NCBI GenBank assembly: GCA_964418575.1
Contig: CAYQMI010000083.1
Location: forward strand, 1 to 16,075
Source of the DNA: Glaciecola sp964418575
Lineage (GTDB): Bacteria > Pseudomonadota > Gammaproteobacteria > Enterobacterales > Alteromonadaceae
Direction: 5' to 3'
DNA length: 16,075 nt
Shown one piece after another: positions 6,981 to 15,115 of this stretch (position 1 is its first letter; each line of letters opens with the position of its first letter). The notes under the pieces are model-generated. The model did no database searches. It had not been told where the DNA came from and saw nothing but the letters and a program-made list of their open reading frames with translations. The position numbers and the translations under genes are program-made.

Positions 6981-8987
6981 ATGTCTATAGACATGAGTCA
7001 ATTCTTCGGCGTATTTTTTGAAGAAAGCCAAGAGCATTTAGATGAGATGGAGCATCTTTTGATGGAAATGTCTTTAGACAATCCTGATAAAGAAGACCTC
7101 AATAGCATCTTCCGAGCCGCCCATTCGATTAAAGGCGGCAGCGGCGTATTTGGTTTTGATGCGCTGACTGGTTTGACCCATGTAATGGAAAACATTTTAG
7201 ATTTGGCTCGCAAAGATGAGCTTGAAATTACCAAAAAGATTGTTGACCAGCTACTCATTACAGTAGATACCTTGAAAGGCATTATCGAATGCTATCAAAC
7301 AGAACAAGACATCGATTGGGATGCAATTGAAAGTGGCACTATTGCCTTAGAAGCGCTCCTTGCTCAACCCGCAGATGAAAATACACAACTTGAACAAACC
7401 GACAGTGATGACATTGAAGGTTTCGGTATGTTCGAAAACCCAGTCACCAACGACGACGAGGAATTCGGTTTCTTTGAGCCTTTAGAAGGACAAGCCGAGG
7501 AGAAAGCTTATGGCCTATATGCAGAAGAAGATGAACGAGCAAAAGAAGCTGAACTTTCACAAGGTTCAGCGACGGTGCAAAGCGATGATGATAGCTTTGG
7601 TTTCTTTGATGATGAACCAAGTGCTAATCAAGTAGCCGCTGAACAAACTAATGCAAAAACGACAGAGCCGGTAGCAGCAAAAGCCGCCCCGCTCAAAGAA
7701 GCTAGCAAGGCAGTTTCCTCGGCTGCAAAACCCAAAAGCGCTATCGCCGAGGCGCGCAAAAAGTCTACTCCCGCAAAAAGTAAAAGCGACAGCAAAGAAT
7801 CAAGCTCAATTCGTGTCGATACCATGAAGATAGACTCACTGGTGAATTTAGTCGGCGAATTAGTTATTACACAATCGATGATCAAAATCGTGGGTAAAGA
7901 AGTCCACGGTGAGACCGAAGAAAAATTAGAGGGCGCGATTGGCGAACTCTCAAGAAATATTCGAGAAATTCAAGAAGCGGTAATGTCGATGCGCATGTTG
8001 CCTATGTCTTTTGCTTTCAATCGCTTCCCCCGTGTTGTCAGAGACCTTGCCGACAAGCTAGGTAAAGACGTTAATTTAGTCATAGAAGGCGGTGGAACTG
8101 AAATCGACAAAGGCATGATTGAAAAGCTAGTCGACCCGCTCACTCACCTGATTCGTAACAGCGTTGACCACGGTATCGAAATGCCCGATGTGCGCACCGC
8201 TGCCGGCAAAACAGCCACGGGCACAGTTATCTTAAATGCTGAACAGCGCGGCGGCAGCATTATTATCAGTATCACCGATGATGGCGCCGGCCTTAATCGT
8301 GAAAAAATATTAGAGAAAGCCATCAGCAACGGACTCGAAGTTGCCCCAGATATTAAAGACAGCGCTATCTGGAACCTTATTTTTGAACCCGGATTTTCCA
8401 CCGCTGAAGCTGTCACCGATGTATCGGGAAGAGGCGTGGGCATGGATGTGGTTCGCCGCAATATTGAGTCGATTGGCGGCTCAGTAGAGATTGAAAGTCA
8501 TCAGGGCGTAGGCTCAGTATTTAAAATTCGCCTGCCACTGACTTTAGCAATTGTGGATGGTATGTGCGTGTCGGTAGGCAAACAAACCTATGTTGTGCCT
8601 CTTACCAACATCATCGAATCTATGCAACCCACCAAAGAACAGCTCAAAACCCTTGCTAACGACCAGGTCTTATGGGTACGTGGTGAGTATTGGCCGCTGG
8701 TAAAATTGCATCAACTGATGGGCATTGATGGCGCCAAAACTGACATCAGTAAGGCCATCGTAGTTTTGGTTGAAACCAGTCGTAAACGTTTTGGTATTTT
8801 GGTTGATGACCTAGAAGGTCAGCAGCAAGTCGTAATTAAAAGTTTAGAACAACACTACAGACGCGTGCCCGGTGTGGCAGGCGCTACCATCATGGGCGAC
8901 GGCAGCGTGGCCATGATCTTGGATATTGAGTCAATTGCTGCAGAAGTCAAAGTCCCAAGTAAGCAGGAGGTGCCCAGTGTCGGCTAG
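6981..8987 (+). CDS. cheA: Chemotaxis histidine kinase CheA
   Basis: CheA is the kinase at the base of the receptor array; it phosphorylates CheY and CheB. The 668-residue protein has an Hpt domain (about 1-130) with phospho-acceptor His48 (AAHSIKGGSG). A long acidic, then Ala/Lys-rich linker (130-276) follows, then the dimerisation P3 domain (about 277-345). The HATPase P4 domain has N-box NSVDHGIE (Asn393), DDGAGL (433-438) and GRGVGMDV (483-490). The CheW-like P5 domain is at about 518-655. I recognise no P2 domain. In its place the linker has four short aromatic-glycine motifs followed by acidic residues: FGMFE (148), FGFFE (162), YGLYAEE (177) and FGFFDD (206). An AAGGA element precedes the ATG. 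The 3' end overlaps cheW by 11 nt. Confidence 0.97.
   Translation: MSIDMSQFFGVFFEESQEHLDEMEHLLMEMSLDNPDKEDLNSIFRAAHSIKGGSGVFGFDALTGLTHVMENILDLARKDELEITKKIVDQLLITVDTLKGIIECYQTEQDIDWDAIESGTIALEALLAQPADENTQLEQTDSDDIEGFGMFENPVTNDDEEFGFFEPLEGQAEEKAYGLYAEEDERAKEAELSQGSATVQSDDDSFGFFDDEPSANQVAAEQTNAKTTEPVAAKAAPLKEASKAVSSAAKPKSAIAEARKKSTPAKSKSDSKESSSIRVDTMKIDSLVNLVGELVITQSMIKIVGKEVHGETEEKLEGAIGELSRNIREIQEAVMSMRMLPMSFAFNRFPRVVRDLADKLGKDVNLVIEGGGTEIDKGMIEKLVDPLTHLIRNSVDHGIEMPDVRTAAGKTATGTVILNAEQRGGSIIISITDDGAGLNREKILEKAISNGLEVAPDIKDSAIWNLIFEPGFSTAEAVTDVSGRGVGMDVVRRNIESIGGSVEIESHQGVGSVFKIRLPLTLAIVDGMCVSVGKQTYVVPLTNIIESMQPTKEQLKTLANDQVLWVRGEYWPLVKLHQLMGIDGAKTDISKAIVVLVETSRKRFGILVDDLEGQQQVVIKSLEQHYRRVPGVAGATIMGDGSVAMILDIESIAAEVKVPSKQEVPSVG
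8965..8970 (+). promoter_or_regulatory. cheW ribosome binding site inside cheA
   Basis: A perfect AGGAGG lies 6 nt before an in-frame GTG at 8977. It fixes the cheW start at the GTG. The earlier ATG at 8926 lies deep in cheA, lacks such a site, and would add an unconserved 17-residue extension. Confidence 0.88.
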
Positions 8988-9483
8988 TGCACAAGCTATA
9001 GAAACAACCACCAATGAAGAACAGCAAGAGTTTTTAACCTTTGTTCTAGGTGAAGAAAACTACGCCCTCGATATCATGACGGTCAAAGAGATTCGTGGCT
9101 ACGAGAACGTAACCAAAATTGCAAATGCACCGAACTACATCAAGGGCGTTTTAAACCTGCGTGGCGACATCGTACCGATTATTGATTTACGCATTAAATT
9201 CCAGGTGGGCAAAGCCACTTACGATGAATTTACCATCGTCATCATGTTGATGATTGGTGAGCGCGTTGTAGGCATCGTTGTTGATGAAGTCAGTGATGTC
9301 ATTAAGGTAAACGAACAACATATTAAACCACCGCCAGAGTTTGGCGTGGCTTTCGACAGCGCTTATTTACACGGCTTAACTACCGTAAATGAGCAAATGA
9401 TTATTTTAGTCAACATCCAAAAGCTTATCTCGAGCGACGAGCTAGGACTTTTCGACCCCAGTATAACCGCGGAGCAAGAGTAA
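8977..9483 (+). CDS. cheW: Chemotaxis coupling protein CheW
   Basis: CheW bridges receptors and the CheA P5 domain in the signalling array. The 168-residue product has the typical fold signature: FLTFVLGEENYALDIMTVKE near the N-terminus, then YIKGVLNLRGDIVPIIDLR, then VGIVVDEVSDVI, and a C-terminal helix region ending in NIQKLIS. I place the start at GTG 8977, because a perfect AGGAGG sits 6 nt upstream and the resulting N-terminus (VSASAQA) is short and polar, as expected. The first 11 nt overlap the end of cheA, suggesting translational coupling and matched amounts of kinase and coupler. The mcp starts 2 nt after the cheW stop codon begins its last base pair with C, that is one base beyond the TAA. 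Confidence 0.96.
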   Translation: MSASAQAIETTTNEEQQEFLTFVLGEENYALDIMTVKEIRGYENVTKIANAPNYIKGVLNLRGDIVPIIDLRIKFQVGKATYDEFTIVIMLMIGERVVGIVVDEVSDVIKVNEQHIKPPPEFGVAFDSAYLHGLTTVNEQMIILVNIQKLISSDELGLFDPSITAEQE

Positions 9484-9484
9484 C

Positions 9485-12400
9485 ATGAAGATTTTAAACT
9501 GGTTCGATAACATAAAACTTCCCTTGAAAATGGGAATTATCGCCCTTCTTGCGATTGCAGGCTTGGCGCTGCCTACATACTATTATGCACAGTTGTCCAG
9601 CGACACTGAAGTGTCATCGCAAATAGAGCTCAAGGGCATTCAACCTGCCAGCGCAGTAGTTATGCTGAAAAAAGTGATGGCGGAGCATCGCGGGATTTCT
9701 GCTAAGTTTTTTGGTGGTGATAGTTCGGCGGCCTCAAGCTTGAGCTCAAAAACCGCTGAGGTTGACCAGCAGCTTCGAAGTGTGCGTAATTTGATTGTTG
9801 CTGCAACCGACAGCGCTGCCTTAACCAGCAGCCTAAGCGGCATCGAACAAACTTGGAATAACGTAAAATCGAGAGTGTCGTCCCGTCAATATTCTGGGCC
9901 AGAGTCCTTTACTGCCCATTCAAATTTAATTGCTGATGCTGACTTACTTATTTCAGAGTTATCGAAGCACTTTTTACTCAGTTATGACCCCGCAGCAGCG
10001 AGTTATCATCTCATCATTGCCAATTATCAAAACCTTCCTCGATTAGCGGACAATTTGGGCAAAATTCGAGGCGCAGGCGCCGGCATTCTGTCTGGTGATG
10101 TCATTACCGAGACACAAAAAAGTAAAGTTCAGGCCTTTTTAAATAACATTGAGTCACCGCTCACTGATTTTGAATACAATATGCTGTCGGCTTCTGAGGC
10201 AGATTCGCGCTTTCAAAGCGACTACCGGACTGCTACCAGCTTAAAAAACAAAATTGACGCCTTAAAACAAATTACCGAGACCGAAATCTTAAATGCTTCT
10301 GTACCTAATTATAACGGCACTGAATACTTCAATCAGTACTCTAGCATTATTAACGAATTGTATGGTCTACACGACGATAACGTAGTGTCACTTACCTCAA
10401 TTATTGAAGAGCGTGTACAAAGCATCTCTGCTCAGCGCAACACCACCTTGGCAATAATTATTAGTTTGCTTGCAATCAGCTTAGTAACCGGCGCCATAAT
10501 TGTGCGCTCAGTAATAAGCTCAGCAAGAAAGCTCATTACCGCATTTAAAGACATTTCTGAGAACAAGTTTGATGTTGATTTAAACAATCAACGCAAAGAT
10601 GAGATGGGCGTTCTCGAACAAGAGTTAATCGCTTTAGCAAAAGAACTTGAACAAGCATCTGTTGTGGCAGTTGAAGCCAGTAAAGTTAAACAAGCACTTG
10701 ATAGCAGTTCAACCGCATTTATGATGTCTGATGCTGACCGCACTATAGTGTATATGAATGAGGCCTCACGTAAGCTATTAAAAGACTGTGAAGCGGAAAT
10801 TCGTAAAGACCTACCGCAGTTTAATGCTGATAAGCTTATTGGCACTCGCATAGACTCATTCCACAACAATCCTGCCCATCAGCACGCGGTGCTCGATAAA
10901 CTGCAAACGGTGCACGAAGCGAAGCTTAATTTAGGTAGCTATTCCTTCCGCCTAATGATCAACCCAATTCGCGACGAAAACGGAAATGATTTAGGCAACA
11001 GCGTGGAATGGCATGACATGACCGCCATTTATGAAGAAGAGCGCAGAGTCACTCGTATTTTAGAATCACTCGATTGTACAAGCACAAACGTAATGATTGC
11101 TGATGCGGATCGCAAGATCATTTACATGAATCGCTCGGTTATGACCATGCTTAAAAATGCAGAGGCAGACTTGCGTAAAGTGTTGCCACATTTCTCAGCT
11201 GATGAAATCTTAGGCGGCAGCATGGATAGATTCCATAAAGACGCTTCACATCAAAAAGCGATGCTAGAGCGCCTAAATGAAAAGCATACTGCCGATATTA
11301 AGGTTGGGAAGCGTCACTTCCGCTTAACCGCAAGCCCGATTTTTGGCAAAAACGGCGAACGTATTGGCTCAGTTGTAGAATGGATTGACCGCACTAAAGA
11401 AATCAAAGCTGAACAAGAAATTGCTGATATCGTACAAGCCAGCGTGCAAGGTGATTTCACCAAGCGTGTTGATGAAAGCGGCAAGGAAGGCTTCTTACTT
11501 GCACTTGCTCAAGGTTTAAATCAATTGACCAAAACGACTGAGTCGGGCTTAAATGAAGTGAGCAATGTATTGCTAGCCATTTCAGAGGGCGACTTAACCA
11601 AGCGTGTTGAAAGTCAGTATCAAGGCACTTTCGAGGAGCTTAAAAACTACTGTAACACCACCACTGAAAACTTAGTCAGCGTGATCAGTCAAATACGCAG
11701 TGCAAGCGACACTATTAATAATGCGTCGTCTGAAATTGCGCAAGGAAACTCTGATTTATCTACCAGAACAGAGCAGCAGGCTTCAAGCCTTGAAGAAACA
11801 GCGTCTAGTATGGAAGAGCTTACCAGCACCGTTCGCCTAAATGCTGAAAACGCAACACAGGCAAATAGTCTTGCTTCACAAGCATCTGAAGTAGCAGGTA
11901 ACGGTGGTAAGCTAATTAGCGAAGTGGTAACCACCATGGCGTCAATTAACGAATCTGCACAAAAAATTGCAGATATCATTGGTGTGATTGACGGCATCGC
12001 GTTCCAAACTAATATCCTGGCACTCAACGCCGCAGTAGAAGCTGCGCGAGCAGGCGAGCAAGGTCGTGGATTTGCTGTGGTAGCGTCTGAGGTTCGCACT
12101 TTGGCGCAGCGCAGTGCCAACGCCGCGAAAGATATTAAAGACTTAATATCTGACTCGGTGACAAAAGTAGAAAGTGGTAATGCTCTGGTGAATAAATCAG
12201 GCGACACCATGCAAGAGATTGTAGTGTCTATCCAGCGTGTTAACGACATTATGTCTGAAATAGCGGCTGCATCTGCCGAGCAGGCAAGCGGAATAGATGA
12301 AGTGAGCAAAGCCGTTTCGCAGATGGATGAAATGACTCAGCAAAACGCGGCGCTAGTAGAAGAGGCCGCCGCAGCTGCAGAGAGCATGCGTTCGCAAGCA

Positions 12401-12595
12401 TCTGATTTGAACACCCGTGTAGGTACCTTTAAATTAAGCGATACTGACGTGCAGACCAAGGTAGGCAGTAAGCAGCCCGATTTGTTGTCAAAACAGTTTG
12501 ATGAGTTACCCTCAGTAAGCACTGCGAAAGCCCCGGCTAAAAGCAGCAGAGCAATTCCTGCCACGTCTGAAGAAGACGAGTGGGAGAGCTTCTAA
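9485..12595 (+). CDS. Methyl-accepting chemotaxis receptor with periplasmic, HAMP, two tandem PAS and poly-HAMP domains
   Basis: This 1036-residue receptor is probably dedicated to the kinase of this operon. Domains in order: TM1 (about 15-35); a mostly helical periplasmic domain of about 280 residues; TM2 (about 320-341); HAMP (about 342-394); PAS1 (about 404-516); PAS2 (about 528-640); two HAMP-like modules (about 645-690 with QGDFTKRV, and 691-735 with EGDLTKRV); then the signalling domain with its tip near 835-870 (AFQTNILALNAAVEAA). The two PAS copies align without gaps at a 124-residue offset, about 45 % identical by eye. Each has FH...W with the His and Trp 49 residues apart (His460/Trp509 and His584/Trp633). 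From memory this equals the H234/W283 spacing in the heme-binding PAS of Aer2, so heme/O2 sensing is likely. The C-terminal EWESF is a CheR-tethering pentapeptide on a flexible linker. Confidence 0.95.
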   Translation: MKILNWFDNIKLPLKMGIIALLAIAGLALPTYYYAQLSSDTEVSSQIELKGIQPASAVVMLKKVMAEHRGISAKFFGGDSSAASSLSSKTAEVDQQLRSVRNLIVAATDSAALTSSLSGIEQTWNNVKSRVSSRQYSGPESFTAHSNLIADADLLISELSKHFLLSYDPAAASYHLIIANYQNLPRLADNLGKIRGAGAGILSGDVITETQKSKVQAFLNNIESPLTDFEYNMLSASEADSRFQSDYRTATSLKNKIDALKQITETEILNASVPNYNGTEYFNQYSSIINELYGLHDDNVVSLTSIIEERVQSISAQRNTTLAIIISLLAISLVTGAIIVRSVISSARKLITAFKDISENKFDVDLNNQRKDEMGVLEQELIALAKELEQASVVAVEASKVKQALDSSSTAFMMSDADRTIVYMNEASRKLLKDCEAEIRKDLPQFNADKLIGTRIDSFHNNPAHQHAVLDKLQTVHEAKLNLGSYSFRLMINPIRDENGNDLGNSVEWHDMTAIYEEERRVTRILESLDCTSTNVMIADADRKIIYMNRSVMTMLKNAEADLRKVLPHFSADEILGGSMDRFHKDASHQKAMLERLNEKHTADIKVGKRHFRLTASPIFGKNGERIGSVVEWIDRTKEIKAEQEIADIVQASVQGDFTKRVDESGKEGFLLALAQGLNQLTKTTESGLNEVSNVLLAISEGDLTKRVESQYQGTFEELKNYCNTTTENLVSVISQIRSASDTINNASSEIAQGNSDLSTRTEQQASSLEETASSMEELTSTVRLNAENATQANSLASQASEVAGNGGKLISEVVTTMASINESAQKIADIIGVIDGIAFQTNILALNAAVEAARAGEQGRGFAVVASEVRTLAQRSANAAKDIKDLISDSVTKVESGNALVNKSGDTMQEIVVSIQRVNDIMSEIAAASAEQASGIDEVSKAVSQMDEMTQQNAALVEEAAAAAESMRSQASDLNTRVGTFKLSDTDVQTKVGSKQPDLLSKQFDELPSVSTAKAPAKSSRAIPATSEEDEWESF

Positions 12596-12598
12596 GAG

Positions 12599-13429
12599 AT
12601 GACCGTCTCGAGCAGAGAGTCAACCGAATTTGCTTACCAGCGCGCCGATTTTGAGGTCGTGCGCGCCAAGCTAAAACAGCTTGCTGGTATTAACCTGGCT
12701 GATAGCAAAGATTCGATGGTATACAGCCGCTTGTCGCGGCGTATACGCTCGCTTAAGCTTAATGATTTTACTTCATACCTTAATTATTTAGATGGTCATG
12801 CAGACGAGCAAGAGCAGTTTATCAATGCGCTGACCACAAACTTAACTTCCTTTTTTCGTGAACAACATCACTTTCAACACTTAGAGCAATTTATTCGCCA
12901 GGCAAAGCGCCCTCTCAAAATTTGGTGTGCAGCTTCCTCAACGGGTGAAGAGCCCTATTCAATTGCAATGACAGCAGTTGAAGCCCTTGGTAAATTTGAT
13001 ATTCCCGTAACGATTACCGCATCTGACATCGACAGCAAGGTGTTACAAACAGCAAGCGCTGGCGTTTATAAACTTGAACAGCTAGACAGCATGGAAAACG
13101 CCTTTAAAAAGCGCTTTTTCCATCGTGGTACGGGCGCTAATTCAGGACGCGTGAAAGTGGTTCCTGAACTGAGGCAACTGCTGAGCTTTCAAAAACTCAA
13201 TCTTATGGATGCTAAATGGTCCCTGCCTAGCGATTTTGACATTGTGTTTTGTCGAAACGTAATGATTTATTTTGACAAGCCCACGCAATTACAAATACTT
13301 GAAAAAATCGTAAGGCATATGCGTAGCGACGGCCTTTATTATGCTGGCCATTCTGAGAACTTCTCACATGTGAGCTCCTTGCTTAAACCCCTTGGTAAAA
13401 CGGTTTATCAACCTAAAGGGCTAAATTGA
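12599..13429 (+). CDS. cheR: Chemoreceptor glutamate methyltransferase CheR
   Basis: CheR transfers methyl groups from S-adenosylmethionine to receptor glutamates for adaptation. The 276-residue protein has the N-terminal helical domain (about 15-90, including TNLTSFFRE at 80-88), the SAM-binding motif CAASSTGEEPYS (110-121), ASDID (141-145), and DIVFCRNVMIYF (214-225). Its beta-subdomain loop RGTGANSGRVKV (176-187) has the Gly pattern and length of E. coli CheR (RGTGPHEGLVRV), which binds the NWETF-type pentapeptide. This fits the EWESF tail of the receptor encoded immediately upstream. The ATG lies 3 nt after the mcp stop. The last base of its TGA is the first base of the cheD ATG. Confidence 0.97.
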   Translation: MTVSSRESTEFAYQRADFEVVRAKLKQLAGINLADSKDSMVYSRLSRRIRSLKLNDFTSYLNYLDGHADEQEQFINALTTNLTSFFREQHHFQHLEQFIRQAKRPLKIWCAASSTGEEPYSIAMTAVEALGKFDIPVTITASDIDSKVLQTASAGVYKLEQLDSMENAFKKRFFHRGTGANSGRVKVVPELRQLLSFQKLNLMDAKWSLPSDFDIVFCRNVMIYFDKPTQLQILEKIVRHMRSDGLYYAGHSENFSHVSSLLKPLGKTVYQPKGLN

Positions 13430-14034
13430 TGAGTGCATACTTTACAGAGCATTTAGCGCCAAACCGCTACTTTGATAAGCATTTTAATACCGATGCGGTC
13501 AAAATTCTTCCTGGAGAATATTTTGCCACGCGCGATGAAACAATGATTGTCACAGTGTTAGGCTCTTGTGTTTCAGTATGCTTGCGAGACCCTATTACTC
13601 GCGTGGCGGGTATGAATCATTTTTTATTGCCTGCAAACAAAGACGAAATAAATTTTAACTCAGATTCAGCTCGCTATGGCGTATATGCCATGGAGCTCTT
13701 GGTAAACCACCTAATTAAACTCGGCGCATCTAAATCTCGCTTGGAGGCGAAGGTGTTTGGCGGCGGAAACGTGCTCAAGCAGTTAAGATTAAACAGCGTG
13801 GGTTCACAAAACGCAGAGTTTGTAGAGGCTTATCTAAAAACCGAGAATTTAAAAGTTGTTGCTCGCGATCTATTAGGTGAATTTCCAAGAAAAATATACT
13901 TTTTCCCGCTTACGGGTGAAGTAAAAGTGCGCAAGCTGAAATCCTTGCACAACACCACTATCCTCGACCGTGAGAGTGAGTACCGCGTTAAGATTAATCA
14001 AACGCCAGCCTCTGGCGATGTTGATTTCTTCTAG
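13429..14034 (+). CDS. cheD: Chemoreceptor glutamine deamidase CheD
   Basis: CheD deamidates specific receptor glutamines to glutamates, creating methylation sites. The 201-residue protein has catalytic Cys47 in GSCVSVCL and His64 in GMNHFLLP. The 17-residue spacing equals that in characterised CheD proteins. Other family segments are ARYGVYAMELLVNHLIKLGA, KVFGGGNVL and the REC-independent C-terminal strand KIYFFPLTGEVKV. I start at ATG 13429, overlapping the cheR TGA by one base (TGATG) with AAAGGG upstream, rather than at the TTG one codon earlier. The protein ends ASGDVDFF, almost identical to ASGDVDLF at the end of the MCP-like protein encoded at 3424-4578. In other bacteria CheD pairs with CheC phosphatases; no cheC is present here. 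Confidence 0.96.
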   Translation: MSAYFTEHLAPNRYFDKHFNTDAVKILPGEYFATRDETMIVTVLGSCVSVCLRDPITRVAGMNHFLLPANKDEINFNSDSARYGVYAMELLVNHLIKLGASKSRLEAKVFGGGNVLKQLRLNSVGSQNAEFVEAYLKTENLKVVARDLLGEFPRKIYFFPLTGEVKVRKLKSLHNTTILDRESEYRVKINQTPASGDVDFF

Positions 14035-14053
14035 TTTATATTTGGAGTAGTGC

Positions 14054-15103
14054 ATGCCAATACGTGTGCTTGTAGTAGATGATTCCGCGCTCATTCGCAG
14101 TCTCTTAAGTGAAATCATTCATCAAGACCCTGACTTAGAGCTAGCGGGTGCCGCACCGGATGCTTTTGTCGCAAAAGAAATGGTGATGCAGCTTCGCCCC
14201 GATGTCATTACCCTTGACATTGAGATGCCCAAAGTCGACGGGCTGACCTTTTTAGATAGGCTGATGAAAGCTCGCCCTACTCCTGTACTCATGATTTCGA
14301 CACTTACTGAAAAGGGTGCAGATGCGACTATTCGCTCGCTAGAAATGGGCGCCATCGATTTTATTGCAAAACCTAAATTGGATGTAGCAAGGGGCATTGC
14401 TGAATATCAGCAAGAAATAGTACATAAAATAAAAATAGCTGCGGCTTCAAAGCCTCGTGCCAGAAACAAAACTCAAGCTAACAGCGAAGCAATTCAAATT
14501 AACTACCAAGGCACTGAAACGATAGTCGGTATCGGTGCTTCAACCGGCGGTACAGAAGCTATCAGAGTGGTCCTTGAGAAGCTATCTCCTGCATTCCCAG
14601 CAACGGTAATAACGCAACACATGCCGCCAAATTTCACCCGTTCCTTTGCTGAACGCTTGAATGGACTTTGCAGAATGAACGTGCACGAGGCAAAAGACGG
14701 TGAGCGCTTACTTCCCGGAAATGCTTACATCGCACCTGGCGATAAGCATCTTGAAGTAGTGCGACATGGCGCAGATTATCGGATTCGCTTGAACAATGGT
14801 CCGCTCGTGAGTGGGCACAAACCCGCAGTGGATGTGATGTTTGCATCTTTGGCGAAGGTTGCAGGCAATAATACCATTGCAACGGTCTTAACCGGCATGG
14901 GTAAAGATGGCGCGAAGGGTTTGCTTGAATTAAAAAACGCTGGTGCAATTACTATGGTGCAGGATGAGGCCAGTTGTGTGGTTTATGGCATGCCAAAGGC
15001 TGCTGTGGAAAACGGAGCGAGCTCACATATATTCCCGCTAGAAAAAATGAGTATGGCACTTAGTAAAGCGGTTGAGAAAAAAGGCAACGGCATGCGCCTG
15101 TAA
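14054..15103 (+). CDS. cheB: Chemotaxis response regulator methylesterase/deamidase CheB
   Basis: CheB removes methyl groups from receptors when phosphorylated by CheA, closing the adaptation loop with CheR. The 349-residue protein has a receiver (about 1-120) with Asp9/Asp10, phospho-acceptor Asp55 (VITLDIEMP) and Lys106 (FIAKP). A linker rich in basic and polar residues (about 125-155) leads to the esterase domain. The catalytic triad is visible: Ser163 (GIGASTGG), His189 (ITQHMPP) and Asp285 (TGMGKDGA). GGAG lies 7 nt before the ATG. It is the last plus-strand gene of the operon. Only 12 nt separate its stop from the stop of the convergent cyclase gene, and I see no convincing terminator hairpin there. 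Confidence 0.97.
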   Translation: MPIRVLVVDDSALIRSLLSEIIHQDPDLELAGAAPDAFVAKEMVMQLRPDVITLDIEMPKVDGLTFLDRLMKARPTPVLMISTLTEKGADATIRSLEMGAIDFIAKPKLDVARGIAEYQQEIVHKIKIAAASKPRARNKTQANSEAIQINYQGTETIVGIGASTGGTEAIRVVLEKLSPAFPATVITQHMPPNFTRSFAERLNGLCRMNVHEAKDGERLLPGNAYIAPGDKHLEVVRHGADYRIRLNNGPLVSGHKPAVDVMFASLAKVAGNNTIATVLTGMGKDGAKGLLELKNAGAITMVQDEASCVVYGMPKAAVENGASSHIFPLEKMSMALSKAVEKKGNGMRL

Positions 15104-15115
15104 TAAAAAGCTTGG

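Noticed and set aside
8926..8976. ATG at 8926 as cheW start
   Set aside because: No ribosome site before it, and a 62-nt overlap with cheA, whereas GTG 8977 has a perfect AGGAGG.
11689..12309. 206-codon open frame on the minus strand inside the mcp
   Set aside because: It lies wholly antisense to the strongly conserved MCP signalling domain, and its Ser/Ala/Leu-rich, low-complexity product resembles no protein family.
9485..12595. Possible assembly duplication or gene fusion because of the length and internal repeat of the mcp
   Set aside because: The two PAS copies are diverged (about 45 % identical), the frame is intact and the domain order is sensible, so this is an old domain duplication.
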